NCBI GenBank assembly: GCA_948567375.1
Contig: OX419762.1
Span: 37,243,034-37,307,033, forward strand
Direction: 5' to 3'
Origin: Lunularia cruciata
Taxonomy: Eukaryota; Streptophyta; Marchantiopsida; Lunulariales; Lunulariaceae
Length of the DNA stretch: 64,000 bases
A program made the translations under genes and the position numbers. The notes beneath the pieces are model-generated. The model was not told the DNA's origin. It did no database searches and saw only the letters and a program-made list of their open reading frames with translations. Each line of letters opens with the position of its first letter. Positions within the stretch are counted from its first letter, which is position 1. Shown here piece by piece: positions 21,731-32,245 of the stretch.

Positions 21731-22129
21731 TGTTCAGACTCATCATGTTCAATTGAAACATACACACAAGAAATAATCACCAAAGAGACACAGATTTGTT
21801 ACCGAGATTCACCTAACATGGGCTACATCCCCGTGCGGGGCTCTTTGCTAGTTCCATTAGATTGGGTCTAACGCTTACAGATTGAGAAAATCACCGATCT
21901 GCTCCATCTCCCTGTCTAAGTTCTCTCGCAGCTATTGTACTCGAGTGTATCGAAATCAACACCACCCGGTTAATGATCTGTAGGACTCTGTTTATAATAG
22001 AACAAAATAATCGGATTCAAAAGGCACCGCCTCTTTGCTAAACTTCAGTTCAATCTTCAATCAAAAGACCACGCTCTTTCAAGTGTAGATCACGCTCTTT
22101 CAAGTGTAGCGGGAGACTAATGCTCAACA
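21731..22129 (-). repeat. 5' LTR of the copia element
   Basis: 399 bp, TGTTCAGAC...GCTCAACA. It is longer than the left LTR, partly through a small tandem copy of CTCTTTCAAGTGTAG near 22073-22110. The outer flank TGAAC pairs with TGAGC at 6524-6528. Confidence 0.85.
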
Positions 22130-25121
22130 TGAACAACGTATGATTTCCTGTATTTCTAAGCAATTAAACCTTTACAACAAGGGAACATGAGTGGCTCAAG
22201 CTCACAATGTTGTAGTTTGGTCACCGCACTCACTACATGATAAGTTCAGCTGAGATAGGCCGTGCTCACTTCCTTACAGTCCAAATAAACTATCCAGTCC
22301 ATTTCTTATGATTGCCAACTAACGGAACTACAAGGCAAGCTAAGGAAATGTGATGCATGAAAGGCGCCAGCAGAGAGCGTCCCACTTCATCTCTTCCAAT
22401 TGATGATGAACTTTACTGTACACGAGATCAGGCGAGGAGCTAAGAGCGAGATTGTAGTGACGATGTACGGTCATATTTAACATTAGACACTGCTTATAAA
22501 ATGCTAACAAACGTCGCCTGCAGCTACTCCTAGCCTTGAACTTGATCTGCAATCGTTGTATAAAATAGAGACCCGGAAGCAAATTTGACTGCGCCGCTTC
22601 AAGATCCGAATTTTGCCAGCTTTCAGCCAGAATCTAATTTACGAAGTTTCGCAGCTGTTGGTAACTAATTGCAGGTGTCGTCACTCGGTTTGCAAACTCC
22701 GAAGTAGTTGGCGGGCACTGATGTTTTGAACGATCCCTACTTTCGTCCTTCCTTCAGTGACGAGCTGCCCAGAGAAGCCCTTCTGAAAATACAAGCCGCA
22801 ATGTCATGCCAATTGAGAGCAAAACATGAAGCTCAACGCAGTAAGATTTACATTAATTGATATCCGTTGACCTGGTACCTTTCAGCCAATAATTCAAATT
22901 TGAAGTACTTACCACACGAGTAAACCAAGATTCGGCCACCCCATGTGATTTACACTTCTGCCCGTCTCCGCGCTTCTTTTGAGGTTCTTGGCAGTCTTGA
23001 ACCTCTCGAGCCGGCTATTCACCTCAACTTCGAGCATCATCGAGTATCGGACCCTTCTTTCTGAAAGTACTCGTCAGATCTTCCAGCTGACGGGATCGAG
23101 CAAATATCGGTTAGTAGAACCCTTTTGACGTTTCTTAGAAAGGGTTTGACCTTTGTGTTCTTTCATTAAGTCTTACGTCTGTTCCTGTCGTTCGGATCAT
23201 CCCTCTGCAACTGAAACCATTTGTTGAACCATCCGTTGAAGCTTTAAGAAGGCATAATGGCAGAAGGCGAAGAAGCTGCCGCGTGGCGAGACTCCTTCCA
23301 GAGCGTCTCAAACTCGCATTATACCACCTGCCAATAAGTGGGCCAAGCACAAACATGAGTCTTTGCACCAGCTCCTCCACAATCCTAGCCAGTGGCAAAA
23401 TCGTTTTGCATCATTGACCTTGACCCCTCCATGAAGATTAAACGCCGCGTACCTTGATTATAGCAAGTAATCCTAACGTGCGCCTTATTGATCGAACTTG
23501 GTATTTACGCCTCAACGACGAGCTACCATAAAACTACTCTAAAACACTACTATCTAGAACTGATCCTTGCTTTCTCTACAGCTAGTTGATGCGAAGTTCA
23601 AGGAACAGAGGAGGAGGAAAGCATAGACAAGCATGCACACCTGAATTCAAGATGATCATGAGACTTGCAAGTTAGCACGATTAGCTAGACTGATATTCAA
23701 GGTCCTTAATGTTGAGTGTGTAGAAGGAGAAGAACGTGTATGTGGTCGTATGCTTGCCTTCACTCCAGCGTGCAGGAGGAGAACTGGAGTTAAGAAACAA
23801 TTCAGAGCTCACTCTACAGATAGAAATCAGGAGAAGAAGTATCAGAATTATCAAGCATTGTCAAGCACTATCAAGCATTGTGGTGAACCAAGCCTTGAAC
23901 CTTTAAGACAGCGTATTCAGTACCGTCAAATTGCAGTTAATTTAAGCACTCTGTTGTGAAGAACGAGACTGCAACTGGGAAGTGTCCCCACAAACAAACA
24001 TTGATTTATGTTACATACAGATATTGAACGGATTAATCACATGGTCAATCCACCACAGTTGCTGCTTCATCAAATCACCAGTGACTAATCTTATAGCATC
24101 CTAAGCTACTCTTATGGAAGTATCTCAATCCTCAGACCTTCTATCTGCTGCAAAGTGACAAAACTGGTACTCTACGTGGAAGAGCTTAACAATGTTGGAT
24201 CACTTTTGGAAGGAGTGACGCGGACCCTTTGTGCCAAATTTAGGGTGTAGTTTATCAATTCAAGGTCCTTGTCTTAATTGGCCTGCAGCCTCAGAAGCTT
24301 GAACCAACAGTAGCCAAGCCAGAAAGCTCCACTGTTGGGCCACTTATTCCATGTACTTCTGTAATAACAGAAGTCCATCAATTGTTCAAAAAGTTCTGGT
24401 CTGTAAGGCGTGGATCCTGCACAGTTCTACACTAGTACTACAGTACCCTTCAGTCCAGTAACAGAGCACTATACATGTTAGTTTTGAAGGGCCCTTAATA
24501 AAGAAACAATTACGTCAATTGACCTCCGATCTCCGCTCTGTGCAGCTTTCCTCGGATGGCTCATGTCGACTGACTTCTTAAGTGAAGCTAGTTGTCTGTG
24601 TTTAGGAGACTCGTTTCTGTGAAGGTAGGGATCGTCTCTTTAGAAAATTCCTTTGCTGCGAGATTTGTCAGTAAGACGGACAAGCTCTACTTGGAATCAA
24701 CACACCAGTGGTGGTAGGGGAAGTCCTCCGAACCAGTGATGAGAACATGCGGACTTTGTTCGAAGGGATCGCCATCCTCGAGTCCGATCCGTAGTTATGA
24801 TAAGAAGGTCAAAGCTGAGTACCCACCATTTTCATCATGCTGCATGCATGCTGTTAGAAACTCTGTGAATCTGACACTCATGCGGTTGGAAAGGCCCTGC
24901 TTTCAAAATTGTCATTTGCAATTGGAAACCGGATTGCCATGTATGGGTCCCTGCATTCCGTTGCACATTGCTATTGCCTAGACTAAGTTATAGAATCGAT
25001 TATGCGAATCTATCGCAGCTCATCGGAGAAATTCCACTGATTTTGAGATAGTGCCTTAGTCTTAGCACATTGTCACCACAAGTCCTGCAAGTAACGTGTT
25101 TCTTGGTAGCTCTGTATACAC
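22130..25121. other. Intergenic sequence, start of the host-gene island
   Basis: Balanced base composition without transposon text. Apart from the possible exons at 22690-23300 no gene can be supported. A short imperfect repeat of TCAAGCATTGTCAAGCACTA lies near 23855-23880. Confidence 0.35.
22690..23300 (-). CDS. Possible exons of an unidentified minus-strand gene
   Basis: Three coding-like pieces with plausible splice signals lie in order on the minus strand. The first contains FNKWFQLQRDDPNDRN and ends before GTAAGAC (about 23180). The second, after TACTTTCAG (about 23065), reads MMLEVEVNSRLERFKTAKN and ends near GTAAGTAC (22917). The third, after TATTTTCAG (about 22781), reads KGFSGQLVTEGRTKVGIVQN and ends in a stop at about 22692. 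The phases of the last join are ambiguous. I do not recognise the protein. Chance open frames remain possible. Confidence 0.22.
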
Positions 25122-26521
25122 ATGCATGAGGAACAATTCTCACTAATTTTGAATCTGTACAGATCTGAATCCAATGTATTTGTGTTCAAGAAAGGATCAA
25201 CCAAGACCTATGTTCCACATCTATGGTTAAGTCATTTGAAGGGTGGATTCAGCCTTGCCTTGCGCTTACCAGCAGAGGCAGATCCTGACGAAGTTACTCT
25301 TAATCTGCTGCAGCTGAATGACTCAGTCTACGAGCTGTATCCTTGCGAGGATCCGATTTGCGAAGTAGTCTTCTTCCACGGCTTGCAGTTGACAATTAAG
25401 AAGAAGATGCTCAGGGAGGCTCACAGGACGACTTGGCTCACTGAAAGTGGAGACCAGTGTTGGCCACAAACTTTCCTTCCAAAAGCTTTCGACAACAAAA
25501 TACGGGTTCTCTCTGTGACTTACGATTCTTCCCCTGTAAAAACCAGGGACACCGGTCGGTTCGATTTATTTCTCAATGGCGATTTATTTCTCAATGGTTC
25601 GATTAATTGAAAGCAAATCTGTAAACTTGGGCCAAAGGGGGGTCCCCGTGGTTCTAGTGGCTCATAGTTTTGGCGGATTTGTAGTGAAGAAGATGATTGA
25701 TCATGCAGACAGCGTATCTGACAGTCGCCCTATGGTCCGTAATTTCTTGACAAATCTGAAGGGCGTGTTCTTCTACGCTACACCTCATTTGGGTTCTAAG
25801 CTTACAGATCTCCTGAGGTATCTACCAAAGATGCTAGAATCGAAACAGGGTCCAGTGCTTGAGGAGTTAAGACCTCTGACTGACGAGGGAGCTAATCTGA
25901 ACAAGACCTTCAGCCAGTGGAAGCGGAAGCACAACATACGTAGCCAGTCAGTGATAGAGACAGCGGAAATTCAAATAGTAAGGCTTATTATGTCTTGCCT
26001 GCTTGTTGGGAGACGTATGCCTGTGTCTTATTCTTTCAGCTCAATTTTCGCGAACCTTGTGCTTATTTTGCGATTTTTCACGACTCTAAACATTTTCCCC
26101 TTGTGGGATGGTGGGGATGGTTTCCAGTTGACTTTCTTCTTTCTTTCTCCTTTCAGTCAGATTGTGGTTATCATGATTTTCAGTCTTGGAGTAATTTGAG
26201 TATTTGCTCAGTATTTGCTCCTGCATGTGTGAAGTTTAGGCGATTTGGGAAACTATGCAAACTTGTTCGTTAGTCAGGCAACTGATGATTGTGATGGTCG
26301 TGGTCCTTCACAAGTACAAGATTCCAGTGGAGCAGGTGGTAACCGAAGGAGCAGCCAGGAGTGCTTACGATGACCTGACTCATGCTCTAGATGCGGACCA
26401 TTGGAATATATGCAAACCAGATACTGACGGCTCCTCAAAGTTCACCTGGTTGAAATTCTTCATCGAGGAGATCGTAAATGATGCTGGGGGAGGAATTCCA
26501 ACCGCCAGTTCTGGGGCCTGA
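25122..26521 (+). CDS. SERAC1-like alpha/beta hydrolase, probably frameshifted
   Basis: The first part (25122-25610) has CEVVFFHGLQ, the oxyanion strand of the fold, and CWPQTFLPKAF followed by RVLSVTYDS, as in SERAC1-like proteins. The second (from about 25600, shifted by one frame) has PVVLVAHSFGGFVVKKM, with the nucleophile Ser in AHSFGG, and GVFFYATPHLGSK. An intron starting GTAAGG at 25978 and ending at AG 26320 or 26335, both phase 0, leads to VVTEGAARSAYDDL and DADHWNICKP with the likely catalytic His. The shift sits at an 18-bp tandem duplication (25562-25597), so the gene may be a recent pseudogene. The start is uncertain; an upstream exon is possible. Family members act as lipid hydrolases or in phospholipid remodelling; no substrate can be assigned. 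Confidence 0.65.
25562..25597 (+). repeat. 18-bp tandem duplication in the hydrolase gene
   Basis: CGATTTATTTCTCAATGG occurs twice in a row, and TTCGATTAATTG right after it is a partial third. The two units keep frame with each other, but the frame of the serine-containing part is one base off after them. Confidence 0.9.
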
Positions 26522-27537
26522 TTTACGCAAAGAAGGAGAAGAGGGCGTCCATCGACTTGTAAAGCTCGACTAGTGCCGGAGATGTTGTTCCCAGACGTCC
26601 AATTCAGGGCAGACAGAGACCCTGCTAGCCACATGGTTCATCATCGGTCTCCTACAAAAGAAATATAACTGATTGAATAATCAGTACCTTTGATCAAGAC
26701 TATAAATGCTGGACGCAGGGAATTTGTCGGCAAGCTAGTTAAATCCTCTTGGTCAGCTCCAGGAGCTTGTAGACATCAGCCTTGTCCCGGACAGAGAAAA
26801 TCTGATCTGAAATGCTCGAATGCCATGGGTGCTTTACATTCTTAAAAGTCAAGAGACCGAATTGATTAGGCTCTCTCCATTCACAAAGGGCGGAGAGCAT
26901 AAGCAAGCAAGGAAAACGGTGAAGTCAATCGATGACCAGAAGGTAACTCGGTATGTATCTCCGTTCATAGACGCGAAACACTCAGCGGAGTAAACGGCAA
27001 GAGAAGATATCGCCCCTGGTTCCTTAGGTTCGCTATCCCAACGAAAAGTTCCACTATTGACAATCAGGGGCTAGACGTTAGCATGACGACTGGAGGTGCA
27101 GATTCGTAATGTCATCAACCACTATGTTGGGGAGGCTACAGATCCATTGACGGTGCATTCATAACTGCAGGGAGAAGGGATCGGCCTTGAAAAGTGTACA
27201 TTGACTTAGCGACAGGACGACGGACGACGGCGAAGGAGACCCAAGAGAACGACCTAGCAAGATCGTACATGGAGTCCCAAATCTGCAATTGGATCGCCAC
27301 TGGGGCAAATGAAGAACACAGAGCAGAACCACAAATCTTCCGAAACAACTCACTGTGCTCAGGAACTCGATATTTGCAACGTCGAGAACAATAATCTAGT
27401 CAATAGCAAAACATGCCAAATTCCGTACTTAGGAACTAGAATTAGGAAAGAACGTAGTGTACATCTTGTGCCGAATTTATAAATTAAATGAACGGATATT
27501 TGTTCTGAATTTACCCAAAATTTACATATCGTAAAAT
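26522..27537. other. Intergenic sequence between convergent genes
   Basis: It holds the 3' flanks of the hydrolase (+) and the PsbP-domain gene (-). Open frames at 27136-27394 on both strands overlap each other and look like chance. Nothing else seen. Confidence 0.5.
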
Positions 27538-28401
27538 CTACACAGTAAATGATTCAAGAATGGTTCGTAATAACTGTTCTGAAGCCCCCCATTGTTTATC
27601 GCTGGCACTCACAACAAAAAGCATCACCACACTTCCCTTGGCAGTCGCAGTCGCCAAATTATGCTGTCCAGTTTTCGCAAACGGTGTCTCTAACTGATAC
27701 TTGTAATACGTCTGATCACCCCTCCGTTCCACAGAAGTCTCTGTAACCTCTTCCGGATCAAAACTATTCCCCGTCACAAAGGGCCCCAGAGCTGCAAGAA
27801 TCTTCGCAGGATCTCCGATCTCTTCAATAGTTGCATTGGGCTTGTTCGTCAGACGAACCATGGGAGCCGCAACCACCTGCAGAGCACCCTCCTTGACATC
27901 GCCGAACTTCACTTCCACCCACGGCTCAGCGCACTTCGGCTGGCAGTAGTTCCCCGACAGAATGTTGGCAACCCTCTCCTGCTTCCATGAAGGAGGGAGA
28001 ATAAATTCATACGGCTGCACGTTTCCAGCCCTAAGCGCCGGTGTATCTTTCGTGGAAGCCTTGAACTGCACAAAATTAGGGTCTGTTGAAGCCACGGGTA
28101 AGTAACTTCCCACTTCCACCTCCCTGGCAGCGGCATCACCAGGTTTCACGGCCAGAATTCCCAAGGGTGATGCGAGCACAGTCGCCATATCCAAGCACGC
28201 TCGCCTCCGATTCAACACTAGAGCCTCTGTCTGCTCCTCCCCGGACCCGCGGACTCGAAGCTGAGGCCGCCATTGCGATGGCCGGAGCACCACCGGGGAT
28301 ACTCTCGTCAGTGAAGATGTGGATGCAATTGAGGAGGCGGAGGATGGCAGTGCCGCGACGGCTGCCATGGTCCTTGAACAACAACACAATGCTTGTTCCA
28401 T
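27538..28401 (-). CDS. PsbP-domain protein of the thylakoid lumen, PPD6-like
   Basis: A single-exon 287-residue protein. Residues 1-60 are rich in Ser/Ala/Arg, as in a chloroplast transit peptide. Around residues 66-95 a twin-arginine block (NRRRACLDM) precedes a hydrophobic stretch (ATVLASPLGILAV) and an AAA cleavage-like site (GDAAAREVEVG), a Tat-type lumen signal as used by PsbP relatives. The mature part is a PsbP fold: PYEFILPPSWKQERVANILSG, then CQPKCAEPWVEVKFG, VVAAPMVRL, EEIGDPAKILAALGPFVTG and YYKYQLETPF. The two close cysteines (NYCQPKC) and the lineup fit the PPD6 subgroup, in which a disulfide has been suggested to be redox-active. The second Met (MAAV) could be the real start. 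Its role in the lumen is not settled in the family. It is intact, in contrast to its neighbours. Confidence 0.88.
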   Translation of the reverse strand: MEQALCCCSRTMAAVAALPSSASSIASTSSLTRVSPVVLRPSQWRPQLRVRGSGEEQTEALVLNRRRACLDMATVLASPLGILAVKPGDAAAREVEVGSYLPVASTDPNFVQFKASTKDTPALRAGNVQPYEFILPPSWKQERVANILSGNYCQPKCAEPWVEVKFGDVKEGALQVVAAPMVRLTNKPNATIEEIGDPAKILAALGPFVTGNSFDPEEVTETSVERRGDQTYYKYQLETPFAKTGQHNLATATAKGSVVMLFVVSASDKQWGASEQLLRTILESFTV

Positions 28402-29090
28402 GTCGGGCAGGCAGCGAGGAAATTGAATTGGCTAGGATTTCCGCCGAGCTACAGCATCTGCTGCTGGCACATCCCCTTTGCTTGCTCGTCGTCCCAAGTG
28501 GATAAGAGGAATTGATGGATTCCAATTCGAGGAAATTGCAATTTTTCTCGAGTTCGAGGTTTTATACCACTCTTGGCTACATCTCCCCGCGCCATAATGT
28601 GACTGTGTAGACTTATCCTGTGATCGTCAATCCTGGGCCACCAGCACCACATTGACGATGAGAAAAGTTCCCCGAGCAATGGCTCCGTGGAGTTCTGGGT
28701 CGGGAAACTTTTATCAAGGACCTGTCCACTTTGGGGAAAATATTCGGGATCTTTAAGGAGATTCTTTACTATCTTTGGCCTTCTTTGAGCCAGGTCTCTC
28801 TGCGATGCCGCAAAGTCCAACTGCTCCTGTTTGCCCGTTGCCGGATACCTCCAACACTCTCGCCTACTTACGGACGACCGATGGAAACCTGATATGACTG
28901 GTGCATGCGATGCGTTCAACTTCTGTTGCGAGAGTACAGAAGCGAGGAAAGCCGAAACACTACTTCCTGATAGAATGCGGCGGAAAGATGGGGTGACTCG
29001 AGTCGAGTCGACCAGTTCCATTGTATTTCCTTTGATACAGAGTAAAACCTCCAATCAATAATGATAACTCTGAGCGTACCATGAGTGAGC
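28402..29090. other. Upstream region of the PPD6-like gene
   Basis: A 201-residue minus-strand open frame (29054-28449) occupies much of this span but has no recognisable domain and no similarity I can name; it more likely reflects chance in a promoter/5' UTR. No clear TATA box. Confidence 0.35.
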
Positions 29091-30260
29091 AAAAGTAAAG
29101 GAATATTTGGTCTATAATCCATATATTTGTTGAATAGTGATGTATGTCACTGAATAGTAATAGGGAAGTGTCAATGGTAGCAGTTTATATTCTAAATAAA
29201 GAAGATTTTCTTTATAAAATTATAGAAAAGAAGTATAATCAAGAATGTAGACATGGTGATATATAAACAATAATAGTTTGTATTATGTAAATAAAGAAAA
29301 TTTCTCAAATAAAATTTGGAATCGACTTGGTATAGATACCACCTGTTTAACAAGGCTTCTCTTCTTCTAGATGTTGGTTCCCGCACTACATGTCCCCAAA
29401 ATTTCAATGCTGCTTAATCATATGTGGCTCCAGGTTGACTGAAGAAATTAAGAACCTCTAACTTACTTTTTGTATCCAAAGGCTTAGGCAACCAACATCT
29501 ACGCACATAATAATACAAACATAACACCTAACCTCAATAATCGAGTCACCAAAAGAAAAAGTACATCGGAAAAGAGGGAAATAATCAACGGATATCTAAG
29601 CAGATAATCAAATGCAAAGATAACATCTAACATCAAAAGTCGAGCGGCCAAAAGGAAGAATATATAGTAGAGGAGAGAAAATAAATAAATAAAACAAATT
29701 TCACCATAGTCCTTTATCCAAAACATTTAAAAGTCCGTTAAAAAGAATTTAAGAGCCTATACTTATAATTATAACTAGAACGAAAGGCTTTGTTCTTCTC
29801 TCGGGTGAATAGTAACCTCTCAACAATGATATCTACCCCCACATATCATTGTATAACATTGAAATAGTTATACCCTATAATTCTGATATTAACTTAGAAA
29901 TTTTTATCCTTGAACATTTTCCAAATTCTAAAATTTTCTACTATCTATATTATTTATGTTCTGTTATAAAAATTTAGATTAACGTATACGCAAGCGGGGT
30001 AACTTAACCCCGGGGGCAACTCCCGAAGCTCTAAATGATACCGACACCAACACCAATTTGCTCCAAGATATCATATGGAAATTTCAAAATATTCTATAAC
30101 CATAATCATAACAAAATTTTAGAAATATGTAATTTAGTTTAAAATAATTTTTTTCTTGTTGTAAAATTTCCAAACTCTTTAACATTTATAAGTTATGTAT
30201 AATTATTTTCTAGAAAATAATTATATTACATGACAAGTATCACGAAATGACAGTAAATCC
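29091..30260. other. AT-rich decayed sequence with small repeats
   Basis: Strongly AT-rich compared with both sides. Near 29515-29570 and 29620-29665 a segment with TCGAGTCACCAAAAG and TCGAGCGGCCAAAAG is repeated imperfectly. At 29995-30050 a GC-rich island (GGGGTAACTTAACCCC, GCTCTAAATGATACC) contrasts with the surroundings and has a small stem. Probably remains of an old transposon; no coding domain. Confidence 0.4.
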
Positions 30261-32245
30261 AAAAGTAGCTCAAGTCAATTGGCATCATTGCGGAAATTCC
30301 TTTTAATTAAGTCTACTGTGATCAACCTGGTATCGTAGGACACAATCCTGTGCAACTGCCAGCCACGTAATAACCACAAGGTTCCCATGTCGATGAAGTC
30401 CTGTTCTCTTGTCTCTGATCCAAACCACTGCGAATGTCAAGCGGTCAAGGCGGCCACGAGTCCCCACAGAATTGAGGATACAGTGGTGACATGGATGGCA
30501 GCTCATCTTCCCAGAAAACCTTGTTCCTTACTTCTTTCAGATGTAGAGAACATTTCATTCCATAAGATGACGTATTCACGTTCCGTATTAGCACCAGATC
30601 TTTATGTTCCCGAAATTCCTGTGTCATGGGCTCGTGGGTTCTGATCTGCAAATCTCACTCAGAAAGAATTTCGATTTTGCCCATCATCGAATGTTAAATC
30701 TTGAATCTTATCTACATTATCCCCTTTATATGACGAACTAGAGTTTCTTAATTCCAGCTATTAATTGGATTGGAAAGAGAAAAGAAATGTGAAACCATTC
30801 TCATCTTGACCATGTCTTCGTATGAAAAGAAAACTACGCTTGATTCCCGTAGATTACCGGAAGGATCGGATGTCGGCTTGAGAAGACGTGGTTGAGAAGA
30901 CGACTACATGCGGATCTAGAAGTCCCTTTCTACATTTCAGCAGCCGTGTGAAAAGCTACAGTTTATTGAGACAAAAGTTGGAAAGGGAGAACACAGTCGG
31001 ATATTGTACCCGGTGTGAAGGAGGATGTTATCTATACAGACAAATCTCAACAGAGTCTGAGACTACTGTCAGAAATAGGAGATTGGATCGAAAGATATGT
31101 AGGTGAGTTGGAACAGAATAGTGTGAATTAATGTGACACGTGAGTTGGAAGTGCGGGACATCGGAAAGCTCTGCTCACGGTCTTGAGCACAGGGAGGTTT
31201 GGATCACATCGTTTGGCCTTCTGCATTCAGTGCTCGTCTAGGTCTTCCATCAGGAAATCTCCTGAACCTTCATCGCCAGTGTGTGATTGTGGTTTACCCG
31301 AGAATCCTTTGGTGTTTGGTGATCCGTCTGCGCCTCTGCAATAGCATGCATCTGGCGAACGTGCGGAACATTATTGTTAACTGGGAAGATCGTGAATAAC
31401 TTCAAACTGGCGCTGTTCATATCAACCATCGCGGAATTGGTGAATAGGTCAATTGCCAAACGGGGATGTGTTGGTCGTTGCTGAACTGTTGGTTGAATGA
31501 TTCCATTAACAACTTGGAGAAGTTTGAAGCCTTAGGTATGTACCGGTGAAGGTTGACTGGTTAAACATTCAGAATTCGCAGAATGTGCCGTAGAAGACGC
31601 GGGTCGGAATGCCATGGTTGAAGTGGAGGATTGACGTCAAGCTCGACATTCAGTCGTGTTCAGATGGACTTCATGTAAAATTGTGATTTCTAGCGCTCTT
31701 TTGTATGTTGCAAAGAGGAGTAGTGCTGTTCGTAGCCTGCACGACCGTGAAGGGAGATATCTTGCAAACTCACCTGGGGCAATAGAGCATGTTGCAATGA
31801 CCAGAGCTTGACAGGTCAATCTGCCTTGATGAACGTTGCTTTCGGTCAGGACTTTACCCTCGTCTGATATAGAGCAGTCAGACTGAATATATCAAGAAAC
31901 GAAATGTAAAAATGATTTTTTCCAAGTTCATGAGTTTAGTACGAGAGAACTCAGATTACTGGAGTAGCGTGAATCCTCTCGACTTGCAAATCGTTTCAAG
32001 GTCTTTCAAGCACTGGATATTTGCCTCAGAAACTCAAGTTAGAGAATCATGATTCAGAAGTATCCTCAGCAAAATGTTTGATTCAGTACATACATACACA
32101 TCGCAATTTGAAGAAGGAGAACTCATTATTTCCTTGACATGTCACTGATTAAGGCGACAGGGAAGCGTGTGTCGAGCAGCACCGTGCGTTGCATGTCATG
32201 CTGTAGACCCGCCTTCTTGTGAACGAGTTGAAAGGACCCGAAAAA
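30261..32245. other. Intergenic sequence before the LRR gene
   Basis: No domain recognised in any frame. Several overlapping short open frames on both strands between 30303 and 31819 show no consistent splice pattern. Confidence 0.4.

Larger units (their letters stand above)
6529..22129 (-). mobile_element. Ty1/copia LTR retrotransposon, minus strand, split by nested insertions
   Basis: Both LTRs open TGTT and close ...TAATGCTCAACA on the plus strand, and share many blocks (for example CTCCCTGTCTAA and CAGTTCAATCTTCAA). The flanks show a 5-bp target duplication, TGAGC at 6524-6528 and TGAAC at 22130-22134, one base apart. Read on the minus strand the order is LTR, primer site, gag, [nest], protease, integrase, RT, RNase H, LTR, which is copia order (integrase before RT). 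A foreign block at 10529-21148 interrupts it between gag and protease. Frameshifts, stops and an internal duplication show that it is dead. Confidence 0.9.

Noticed and set aside
28136..28525. Overlapping open frames on both strands at the start of the PPD6-like gene
   Set aside because: They are shadows of the GC-rich transit-peptide region in other frames.
28449..29054. 201-residue minus-strand open frame upstream of the PPD6-like gene
   Set aside because: No domain, no similarity, unusual composition and an ordinary promoter position; probably chance.
30035..30050. Primer-site-like GCTCTAAATGATACC
   Set aside because: It resembles the complement of an initiator-Met primer site, but no LTR ends or coding remains were found next to it.
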